Assembly (NCBI RefSeq): GCF_003054705.1 | Contig: NZ_QAYX01000014.1 | Coordinates: 1-64,000, forward strand | Direction of reading: 5' to 3' | DNA length: 64,000 nucleotides | Origin: Opitutus sp. ER46 | Lineage (GTDB): Bacteria; Verrucomicrobiota; Verrucomicrobiia; Opitutales; Opitutaceae | Shown here: positions 51,166-59,115 of the stretch, in pieces | Layout of the letters: each line of letters starts with the position of its first letter | Position numbering within the stretch: position 1 is the first letter of the stretch | Translations under genes and position numbers: made by a program | The notes under the pieces: generated by a model | Databases searched by the model: none | What the model saw: only the letters and a program-made list of their open reading frames with translations | Told to the model about the DNA's origin: nothing

Positions 51166-52556
51166 GGGACGATTTTCTGTTCGGCAGCGGCCTCGTAGCT
51201 GAGGAAGCGCGACGACTGGCCCGACGCCTCGAGGAGGGCGGCGAGGGCGACGACAAAGTCGTTGGCCGCCGCGGCGCGCTCGGTCTCCACGCGGGCAAGC
51301 GCCAGTTGGGCGTCGACGACCTCGAGCGAAGTTGCCTGGCCCTCGCGAAAGGCGGCCTGGCGTACGCGCAGGTTTTCGCGGGCGAGCGTGAGCGCCTCGT
51401 GGAGCGATTCGAACTGCTCCTGCGCGCTCACCACCTCCCGATGGGATTTCTCCACGAGGGTCTGCACGCTGCGCCGCGTGTCGTCCTGCAGGAGGCTGGC
51501 CCGGCGCTCCTGGGCGCGCGCGGCGCGCACCCGGCTGAGCCGATCGGAACGATCCCACAGGGGGAGCCGCACGCCGACGCCCGTGGCCCAGTCCGGTTCG
51601 AGGACGGTGAGATCGCCGCGGTTCAGTTCCTTGACGCCGAACCAGTAGACTTCGGGCTGCAGGCGGCCGCGTTCGGCGCGGACGCCTTCCGCCGCCTGCG
51701 CGCGCTTGGCCGCGATTGCGTCGAGGACCGGCTGGTGGGCGGCCGCGGCGGAGACGAAGCTGGCGGCGCTCTCCAGCGGTGACGTGATCACGAACAGCGG
51801 CGACTCGGGGAGCGGCGGTTGTTCGTCCGCGAGGAGACCGGCCAGGGCGATGCCCGCAATTTCCACGAGACGGTCGGCCTTCTGTTTCTCGCGGCGGGCC
51901 TCGGCGCGTGCGACGTCGGCGTGGAGCCGTTCGGCACGGTTGACGAACCCCTCCGCCTCGAGCCGCGTCGCCTGGCGGAGGTGTTCCTCGACGCCGGCGA
52001 GGACGGTGACCCGAGTGGCCTGGACGACGCGCGCGAGCTGCAACCCGTAGTAGCGGCGGACGAGTTCGGTGAACAACGCGTTTTCCGTCTGGCGCCAGGC
52101 GGCCTCGCTTTCTGCCACGCCGGCCTCACCCGCGCGGCGGGCGGCCTGGATGCGACCACCAGTGTAGAGCGGCCACATCGCGGTGACCTGCCCTTTGAAG
52201 AACTGGTTGTTCTGCACCGGCGTCGCAAAGGACGGCACGGTGGCGGGCGATATGCTGGGGTGGAGCTTCAGCATGGCTGAGCGAATCGGATCGAGATCGA
52301 GGACGATCGGCTCGTCGATCCAGGTCTGGGTGAGCGCGAGATCGATTTGGGGCTGCAGCAGGCTGCGCGTGGCGGTCTGCTCGTGGCCGCGGCGCTCGCG
52401 TTCAGCACGGGCCGCCTGCAGGGCCGGGTTCCTCTGCTGGAGCTGGCGCCAGGCTTCAGCGAACGGGAGCGGTGCCGCCGTTACGGCCGAGACCACGAGG
52501 GCCACCGTGGCGGCCAGCAGCACGCGAGGAAGATGAGCGAGCTTCGAAGGGGTCAT
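51162..52556 (-). CDS. TolC-family outer-membrane efflux channel
   Basis: A 464-aa outer-membrane factor. The signal peptide is LPRVLLAATVALVVSAVTAA. Two OEP repeats follow with long helical stretches: FAEAWRQLQQRNPALQAARAERERRG, LYTGGRIQAARRAGEAGVAESEAAWRQTENALFTELVRRYYGLQLA, then FGVKELNRGDLTVLEPDWATGVGVRLPLWDRSDRLSRVRAARAQ and LRVRQAAFREGQATSLEVVDAQLALARVETERAAAANDFVVALAALLEASG. It is the first gene of the TolC-HlyD-permease-permease operon. The Met at 52556 starts the signal peptide; 52589 is possible. Confidence 0.92.
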   Translation of the reverse strand: MTPSKLAHLPRVLLAATVALVVSAVTAAPLPFAEAWRQLQQRNPALQAARAERERRGHEQTATRSLLQPQIDLALTQTWIDEPIVLDLDPIRSAMLKLHPSISPATVPSFATPVQNNQFFKGQVTAMWPLYTGGRIQAARRAGEAGVAESEAAWRQTENALFTELVRRYYGLQLARVVQATRVTVLAGVEEHLRQATRLEAEGFVNRAERLHADVARAEARREKQKADRLVEIAGIALAGLLADEQPPLPESPLFVITSPLESAASFVSAAAAHQPVLDAIAAKRAQAAEGVRAERGRLQPEVYWFGVKELNRGDLTVLEPDWATGVGVRLPLWDRSDRLSRVRAARAQERRASLLQDDTRRSVQTLVEKSHREVVSAQEQFESLHEALTLARENLRVRQAAFREGQATSLEVVDAQLALARVETERAAAANDFVVALAALLEASGQSSRFLSYEAAAEQKIVP

Positions 52557-52784
52557 GGGCGCAGCCGGGCAATCCGGCGGCAGGATCATGTCGGGCTGAG
52601 GCAAGGCGCGCAATCGCGGCGCAGCCCAATTCACTGGCGCGAATACGGCAAATTGGTCGCCCTAACGGGACGCTGCGGGGCGGTGGCGGCGCGGCGAAGT
52701 TTCACCTTCACCCGCCATCGCCGCGTACCTTTGACTCCCCAGCTTTCCCTTTCCTTTTCCTCCGATCCACGGTCCCTTCCTGCC

Positions 52785-55352
52785 ATGCCTGTCTCGCCGC
52801 GAGAGCTGCCCATCTACGAACTCGAGTCTGCCGTCATCGCCTCGCTGCGGGCGCAGGGGCGGCTGATCGTGCAGGCGCCGACCGGCTCGGGCAAGTCGAC
52901 GCAAATTCCGCAGATGCTGTGGCGGCACGGGCTTCTGGGGGAACAGGGCCAGGTGGTGGTGCTGCAGCCGCGACGGCTCGCGGCGCGGTTGTTGGCGAAG
53001 CGCGTGGCGGAGGAGGCGAGCACGCGTCTGGGCGAGGGCGTCGGGTATCAGATCCGGCTCGAGTCGCGCATCAGCGAACGCACGCGCATCCGATTCGTCA
53101 CGGAGGGAATCCTGCTGCGGCAAATGTCGTTCAATGCGGCGCTGCCGGGCGTGAGTGCGATCGTGTTCGACGAATTTCATGAGCGGCATCTGTACGGCGA
53201 CATCTCGCTGGCGCGGGCGCTGCAGATCCAGCAGACGATCCGGCCCGACCTTAAGCTGGTGGTGATGTCGGCCACGCTCGATGCGGGCGCGTTGCGGACG
53301 TACCTGGCGCCGTGCGACGTGCTGGTGTCGCAGGGGCGGAGCTACCCGGTGCAGATCGAGTATCTGCCGAAGACGGTGAATTTCGACCAGGAGCCGGTGT
53401 GGGAGGCGGCGGCGCGGGAATGCGAGCGGGTGGCCGCAGCGAATGGCGGCGACATGCTGGTGTTCATGCCGGGCGCGTATGAGATCAACCGGACGGTGCA
53501 GGCGGTGCAGGGATCGCGGGCGCTGCGGGACTTCGTCGTCTTCCCGTTGCATGGCGAGTTACCGCCGGAGCAGCAGGATCGCGCGGTGGCGCCGTACGAT
53601 GCGCGGAAGATCATCGTCTCCACCAACGTCGCGGAGACCTCGCTCACGATCGAAGGGGTGACCACGGTGATCGACAGCGGGCTGGCACGCATGGCGCGGT
53701 TCGATCCGCACCGCGGAATCAACACGCTGCTGATCGAGAAGATCTCGGCGGCGAGTGCGGATCAGCGGGCCGGGCGCGCGGGGCGCACGGCTCCGGGGCG
53801 GTGCGTGCGGCTGTGGACCGAGCGCGAGCACGGCCACCGCGCGCTGCAGGAATTGCCGGAGGTGAAGCGGCTCGACCTGGCGGAGGTGGTGCTGACGCTG
53901 AAGGCGAGCGGCATCGACGATGTCGTGAGTTTCCCCTGGCTGGAGAAGCCGGACCCAAAGGCGCTGGAGCGGGCGGAGATGCTGCTCGCGGACTTGGGCG
54001 CGATTGCCGACGTCGGAGCAGGGGGCGGCCCGCGGCGGATTACCGAGGTTGGGCGCAAGATGCTGCGTTTCCCGGTGCACCCGCGTTACGCGCGGATGTT
54101 CCTCGCGGCGCAGGAGCGCGGGTGCGTGCGGCCGGTGGCCCTGATGGCGGCGCTCACGCAGGGCCGGAGCTTTCTGCTGCGCGGGGTCGACAAGCGGATC
54201 GAGGAGGCGCGGGAGGATACGTTGGGGGAGGAGCACGAGAGCGACTTTTTCCTGCTGATGCGCGCGTGGCGGTTCGCGCACGAGGCGGGCTACTCCCTCG
54301 ACGCGTGTCGCCGGCTGGGCATCCACGCGCAGGGCGCGCGGCAGGTTGGGCCGTTGTTCGCGCAGTTCCTGGAGATCGCGGAAGCGGAAGGGCTCGATGT
54401 GAGCGAACGGCGGATCGACGGGGCGGAGGTGCGAAAGTGCGTGCTCGCGGGGTTTTCGGACCAGCTGGCGCGGCGGCTCGACGTGGGGACGTTGCGCTGC
54501 GAGTTGGTGCATGCGCGGCGCGGAGTGCTGGCGCGGGAGAGCTGCATCCAGAAGGCACCGCTGTTTGTGGCGGCTGAGATCAGTGAGATCGAAGGGCGGG
54601 GGGGCGAGGTGAACGTGTTGCTTTCACTGGCGACGGCGGTCGAAGAGCCGTGGCTGCAGGAGATTTTTGCCGGCGACTTCAGCGACGTGCGCAACGTGAT
54701 CTACGACGAGCAGCAGAAGCGGGTCGTCAGTCGACGGGAGCGCCGATTCCGGGACTTGGTGCTGGAGGCGAAGACGAGCCACGAAGACGTGCCGCTGGAC
54801 GCCGCGGCCGCGCTGTTGACGAAGGAAGTCGTGGCGGGACGTCTGAAGCTCGAAGCGTGGGACGAGGCGGTGGAGCAGTGGATCACGCGCGTGAATCGGT
54901 TGGCCGAGTGGTTCCCTGAGTTGGAGGTGAACCCGATCACCGACCCGGACCGCGCGACGCTGATTGAGCAGGTGTGCTATGGCGAACTCGGCTACCGCGA
55001 CATCAAGGACAAGCCCGTGATGCCGGTGCTGCGCGACTGGCTGACGGCGGAGCAGTTGGCGGTGATTGATGATTTTCTGCCCGAGCGGCTGGTGATGGGC
55101 AACGGCCGGAAGGCGCGGGTGACCTACCACAAGGAAGGGCCGCCGGTGCTAAGCGCGCGGATTCAGGAGCTTTACGGGATCGAGGGTCGGTTCGCGGTGG
55201 GGCATGGTCGGGTGCTGGTGAAGATCGAGGTTCTTGCCCCGAACCAGCGCCCGCTCCAGGTGACCGATGACCTGACGAACTTCTGGCGACAAGTGTACCC
55301 CAAGATCAAACCCGAACTCTCGCGGCGGTACCCACGGCACGAGTGGCGGTAA
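52785..55352 (+). CDS. hrpB: HrpB-type DEAH-box ATP-dependent helicase
   Basis: An 855-aa helicase of the HrpB family. Walker A QAPTGSGKSTQIPQMLW lies near residues 29-45. The DEAH-box variant DEFHERHLYGD begins at Asp129 (DEFH is usual in HrpB). SATLDA and the helicase C domain with STNVAETSLTIEGV and DQRAGRAGRTAPGRCVRLW follow. The HA2 region and an HrpB-specific C-terminal domain (LPERLVMGNGRKARVTYHKEGPPVLSARIQELYGIEG) complete it. The Met at 52785 begins the family N-terminus. It is divergent from the efflux operon; repeat cluster 4 follows. The substrate is unknown in most bacteria. Confidence 0.95.
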   Translation: MPVSPRELPIYELESAVIASLRAQGRLIVQAPTGSGKSTQIPQMLWRHGLLGEQGQVVVLQPRRLAARLLAKRVAEEASTRLGEGVGYQIRLESRISERTRIRFVTEGILLRQMSFNAALPGVSAIVFDEFHERHLYGDISLARALQIQQTIRPDLKLVVMSATLDAGALRTYLAPCDVLVSQGRSYPVQIEYLPKTVNFDQEPVWEAAARECERVAAANGGDMLVFMPGAYEINRTVQAVQGSRALRDFVVFPLHGELPPEQQDRAVAPYDARKIIVSTNVAETSLTIEGVTTVIDSGLARMARFDPHRGINTLLIEKISAASADQRAGRAGRTAPGRCVRLWTEREHGHRALQELPEVKRLDLAEVVLTLKASGIDDVVSFPWLEKPDPKALERAEMLLADLGAIADVGAGGGPRRITEVGRKMLRFPVHPRYARMFLAAQERGCVRPVALMAALTQGRSFLLRGVDKRIEEAREDTLGEEHESDFFLLMRAWRFAHEAGYSLDACRRLGIHAQGARQVGPLFAQFLEIAEAEGLDVSERRIDGAEVRKCVLAGFSDQLARRLDVGTLRCELVHARRGVLARESCIQKAPLFVAAEISEIEGRGGEVNVLLSLATAVEEPWLQEIFAGDFSDVRNVIYDEQQKRVVSRRERRFRDLVLEAKTSHEDVPLDAAAALLTKEVVAGRLKLEAWDEAVEQWITRVNRLAEWFPELEVNPITDPDRATLIEQVCYGELGYRDIKDKPVMPVLRDWLTAEQLAVIDDFLPERLVMGNGRKARVTYHKEGPPVLSARIQELYGIEGRFAVGHGRVLVKIEVLAPNQRPLQVTDDLTNFWRQVYPKIKPELSRRYPRHEWR

Positions 55353-55389
55353 GGAGGGCTGGTTGGTTTCGCTGCGGCCCAAGCCGGCG

Positions 55390-56310
55390 CCCTAAAGAGG
55401 CCTGTCCCCTGTTCGATCTGTTTCTGATGAGCACAGGTGGCAAATCAGGGGACAGGCCTGTTTTGCGCGCCGCTAGAAGGGGACACTAGAAGGGGACAGG
55501 CCCGTGTTACGACGTGCGGCGCAAGGGGCTCTGGGAATTTGAAAGGCCTGTCCCCTAATCGAGCCGCTGAGGCCTGTCTTGGAGGCGGAGATCGCAAGAG
55601 GTCTGTCCCCAGAGGTCCCCGAGGCCCTGCCCGGGACCGGGCTGACAAGGCGCGGCACGGAACCCATGTAATGGTATGTGGCTTATTGGCAGTGGCCTGT
55701 GAAGATAGGGGACAGACCTCTGATCGTCGGCAGCGACGGCAATCCTGTTTCGAACGAGGTCTGTCCCCTGTGCTACGGCAGGGATGTCAGGGGCCTGTCC
55801 CCTATTTGGGGGCTGAGGCCTGTCCCGAGAGGCGGAACCAAAGAGGTCTGTCCCCTTTGCTTTGGCAGCTGAGGCCTGTCTTGGAGGCGGAGATCGCAAG
55901 AGGTCTGTCCCCAGAGGTTCCCGAGGCCCTGCCCCGGACCGGGCTAATAGGGCGCGGCACGGAACCCAGGTAATGGTATGTGGCTTATTGGCAGTGGCCT
56001 GTGAAGATAGGGGACAGACCTCTGATTTTCGGCAGCGACGGCAATCCTGTTTCGAACGAGGTCTGTCCCCTGTGCTACGGCAGGGATGTCAGGGGCCTGT
56101 CCCCTATTTGGAGGCTGAGGCCTGTCCCGAGAGGCGGAACCAAAGAGGTCTGTCCCCTTTGCTTTGGCAGGATGGGAGTGGTCTGTCCCCTCATCAGGGG
56201 CGCTCCGAAAGGGGTCTGTCCCCAGAGGCCCCGGAGGGTCTTGCGGCGGAGGAGCTGGGGGCGGCAGATGATGTCTGTCCCCTCAGAGACTCGGGTTATC
56301 GGCTTGGCCC
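55390..56310. repeat. GGGGACAGACC repeat cluster 4 with 302-bp tandem duplication
   Basis: More than 20 copies of the GTCTGTCCCC/GGGGACAGGCC core in both orientations, unlike the other clusters. A 302-bp unit at 55566-55867 is repeated at 55868-56169 with only about ten differences. Frames across the cluster are open because of the repeats and encode only GLSPV/RGLSP-type strings, so they are not genes. It occupies the 1-kb gap between hrpB and the TauE/SafE gene. Confidence 0.93.
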
Positions 56311-56389
56311 CTCAACGAGGGGCTAGTTGATGAGGGGGCTGTGCCCCAAGGCCGGGCGTTTGGGCGGAAGGCCCGTCGCGACGGCGTGG

Positions 56390-57151
56390 TCAGCGGTATT
56401 GGACCCAGAGGAGGCGGGCGAGGGTGGCGGCGGCCATGACCATGAAGATGGGGCGGACAAAGCGGGCGCCGCGGGTCACCACCAGGCCGGCGCCGATGCG
56501 GCCGCCGAGAATCTGGCCGGCGGCCATGGCAAGGCCCGCACCGTAGTGCACCTGGCCGGCAGCCGCGAACAGCGCGAGCGAGGCGACGTTGCTCGTCGCG
56601 TTCATCACCTTGGTCGTGGCGGTGGCGCGGCCAAAGTTTTGGCCGAGCAAAAGCACGAGCGCGATCGCCCAGAACGAGCCCACGCCGGGACCGAAAAAGC
56701 CGTCATAGAACCCGAGCCCGAGTCCGAAACACACGAAGAACGCAGCGCGGCCCAGCCGCGGGGGATGCTCCTTCAGCCCGGCCGCCGGGCGGAAAATCGT
56801 GTAGAGCAGGATGACCGCGAGCATCCATGGTACCATCGCGCCCAGCAGCCCGGAATCGATCTGCTGCACGGCGAACGCCCCCAGCAACGCACCCGCCAGC
56901 GTCATCGCAATGCCCAGTCGGCACTCCGCGAGGTCCACCGCCTTCTGCTGCACGAAATGGCGCGTTGCGGAGACGCTACCGAAGCTCGACTGAAACTTGT
57001 TCGTCCCAAGCACGAGCGGCACCGGCAACCCAAGATTGAGGAGCGCCGGCACCGTGATCAGGCCACCGCCGCCCGCGATGGCGTCCACCGTCCCCGCGAT
57101 CAGCGCGACGAGGAACAGGACGGGATAATGCCAGAGTTCGAGAGCGGGCAT
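56390..57151 (-). CDS. TauE/SafE-family sulfite/anion permease
   Basis: A 253-aa membrane protein with about seven to eight helices of the TauE/SafE (DUF81) family, thought to export sulfite, sulfoacetate or other anions. The start is LELWHYPVLFLVALIAGTVDAIAGGGGLITVPALLNLGLPVPLVLGTNKFQSSFGS, where the AGGGGLITVPAL and LGTNKF motifs are the family signature. The internal repeat YDGFFGPGVGSFWAIALVLLLGQNF comes in the second half. It sits next to the GH2 gene on the same strand but 50 bp apart; a functional link is not evident. Confidence 0.9.
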   Translation of the reverse strand: MPALELWHYPVLFLVALIAGTVDAIAGGGGLITVPALLNLGLPVPLVLGTNKFQSSFGSVSATRHFVQQKAVDLAECRLGIAMTLAGALLGAFAVQQIDSGLLGAMVPWMLAVILLYTIFRPAAGLKEHPPRLGRAAFFVCFGLGLGFYDGFFGPGVGSFWAIALVLLLGQNFGRATATTKVMNATSNVASLALFAAAGQVHYGAGLAMAAGQILGGRIGAGLVVTRGARFVRPIFMVMAAATLARLLWVQYR

Positions 57152-57201
57152 GGCGAGCCGGTCACCCCAGCAGAAGGCGACGGCCCGTCAAGGCCCGCGC
57201 G

Positions 57202-59052
57202 TCACTTGCCGGAGACGGGCGCTCCGGCCTGGCGCGCGTAGAACTCCTGCAACACGCCGAACGCCTGCTTGCGGGTGCCGTTCTCACCGATGAGGCCCTT
57301 GCGGTTCCAGCCGTCCTGCACGTGCGGCAGCAGCCGGCGCGGGGACCGGAAATCCGCCAGGATCCACGGCGTGCAGCCACGCCACTGCGGGATCTTTTCC
57401 AGCATCGCGAGCGTGCGGCGGTACAGATCCGCCTGATACTCCTCGCTGAACCGCGTCAGCATGTCGCCATGGAGGCCCTGCAGCGCGTCGGCGCCAAATT
57501 CGCTGATGAAGACCGGCTTGTTGTATTTGATGCTCCAATGCACGCGATCGAGCTTCGCGGGCAGGCCGTCGTACCAGCCGATATACTGGTTGAACGCGAG
57601 GATATCGGTGTATTCGCCAAACGGATCGTCCACGACCTTCAGGTCGGGATCGGCCCTGGTGCGGTCGTTGTGCACCTCCATGGCGGCGGACACGAGGCGC
57701 GTGCCGTCGAGCCCGCGCGCGGTGTCGACGAGGGTCTTCAGGAAACGCGTGCGAGGCTCGCTCACGGGCGTTTCATTGGCCACGGACCAGACGATGACGC
57801 TGGCGCGGTTCTGGTCGCGGACGATCAGGTCGGTGAGCTGGGTGCGCGCGTTCTGCAACGTCTCCGGGTTCTCCCACTGGATGGTCCAGTAAACCGGCAC
57901 CTCCTCCCAGGCGAGGAGCCCAAGCTCGTCGGCGGTGCGCGCCATGAACTCGTTGTGGGGATAGTGGGCCAGTCGGACGAAATTGCAGTTGAGCTCCTTG
58001 GCCCAGCCGAGCAGCAGGCGCGCATCCTCGCGCGAATAGGCGCGGCCACCGCGCATGGGATTCTCCTCGTGGATGCAGATGCCGCGCAGGAAGAGAGGCT
58101 GGCCGTTGAGGAAGAGGTCGGGCCCGCGCACCTCGATGGTGCGAAAACCAATGCGGTCCGTCGTCCGGTCCGTCTCCGCCGTCAGCGTGACCGGGTACAG
58201 GTGCGGGTGCTCCGGCGACCACAAGGCGAGGCCGGTCGCGGGCAGCGTGACCTGGCCAGCGCCCTTTGCGTCGGTCTGGATCTCCGCGGCGAACTGGTCG
58301 CCGATCGCGACGCGCACCTTCTGCTGGCGGCGCGGGCCGTCGAGCTGGACGCGCGCCTCGATCCGGTCGATGACGCCTTTCGGCAACTGGACGCGGAAAT
58401 CGGCAATGTAGGTCGCGGGCGTCTCCACGAGCAGGACGTCGCGGGTGAGACCGCCGTAGTTCCACCAGTCGGTGTTCACCGTCGGCACGGCCTCAAGGTA
58501 GCGGCGGTTGTCGACGCGGACGACGAGCGAGTTGCCGGTCGCCTGCACGAGGCCGGTGACCTCATAGGAGAAGGGCGTGAAGCCCCCGAGGTGGGTGCCG
58601 AGCTTGCGGCCGTTCAGGTAGACATCGGCGCGATAGTTGGCGGCGCCGAAGTACACGAACACGCGGGAGTCGGGCGTGGTGCGGGTGAAGTCGAACTTCC
58701 GGCGGTACCAGACCGTGCCCTCGTAGTAGAGGTATGGGTCGGCCTGGGAATTCCAGTCCCCGGGGACGGTGAGCGTCGGGCTGGTGTCGAAGTTGTATTC
58801 GAGGAGCTGCGACTTGTCGGCCGGCTGCTGGTCGAGGAAGTAGCCGGAGGTGGGCTTGGCCGCGGCGTCGAGCGGCTGGCGGCGGTAGTCGTAGTAACCC
58901 GTTTCATACGGGTCGATGATCACGTGCCACTTGCCGTTCAGGCTGACGGACGGGCGCGCGTAGACGTTGGCGAGGGCGGGGTCGGCGCGGAGCAGCGGGG
59001 CGGCGCCAAGAAGGGCGAGGAACGCCAGGGGGCGAAGGGCGCGGAGCAGCAT
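57202..59052 (-). CDS. secreted glycoside hydrolase family 2 (beta-galactosidase/beta-glucuronidase type)
   Basis: A 616-aa exported exo-glycosidase. The signal peptide is LLRALRPLAFLALLGAAPLLRAD. The N-terminal sugar-binding domain is VSLNGKWHVIIDPYETGYYDY...VFVYFGAANYRADVYLNGRKLGTHLGGFTPFSYEVTGLV. The Ig-like middle domain starts near residue 205. The TIM barrel follows with FLRGICIHEENPMRGGRAYSREDARLLLGWAKELNCNFVRLAHYPHN. The acid/base is Glu427 in WSVANETP and the nucleophile is Glu518 in FISEFGAD. The short length lacks the LacZ C-terminal domain and resembles beta-glucuronidases. The natural substrate is not identifiable. Confidence 0.93.
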   Translation of the reverse strand: MLLRALRPLAFLALLGAAPLLRADPALANVYARPSVSLNGKWHVIIDPYETGYYDYRRQPLDAAAKPTSGYFLDQQPADKSQLLEYNFDTSPTLTVPGDWNSQADPYLYYEGTVWYRRKFDFTRTTPDSRVFVYFGAANYRADVYLNGRKLGTHLGGFTPFSYEVTGLVQATGNSLVVRVDNRRYLEAVPTVNTDWWNYGGLTRDVLLVETPATYIADFRVQLPKGVIDRIEARVQLDGPRRQQKVRVAIGDQFAAEIQTDAKGAGQVTLPATGLALWSPEHPHLYPVTLTAETDRTTDRIGFRTIEVRGPDLFLNGQPLFLRGICIHEENPMRGGRAYSREDARLLLGWAKELNCNFVRLAHYPHNEFMARTADELGLLAWEEVPVYWTIQWENPETLQNARTQLTDLIVRDQNRASVIVWSVANETPVSEPRTRFLKTLVDTARGLDGTRLVSAAMEVHNDRTRADPDLKVVDDPFGEYTDILAFNQYIGWYDGLPAKLDRVHWSIKYNKPVFISEFGADALQGLHGDMLTRFSEEYQADLYRRTLAMLEKIPQWRGCTPWILADFRSPRRLLPHVQDGWNRKGLIGENGTRKQAFGVLQEFYARQAGAPVSGK

Positions 59053-59115
59053 GATCGCGCAATCTGGGCTGAAGCCGGAACGCGCGGAAGCGGAAAGATC
59101 AGGAAAGTATTCGCG

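Noticed and set aside
55437-56330. Open frames of 114-178 codons across repeat cluster 4
   Set aside because: They translate the repeats (RGLSPV, EVCPLC strings), are similar in several frames and have no conserved protein features.
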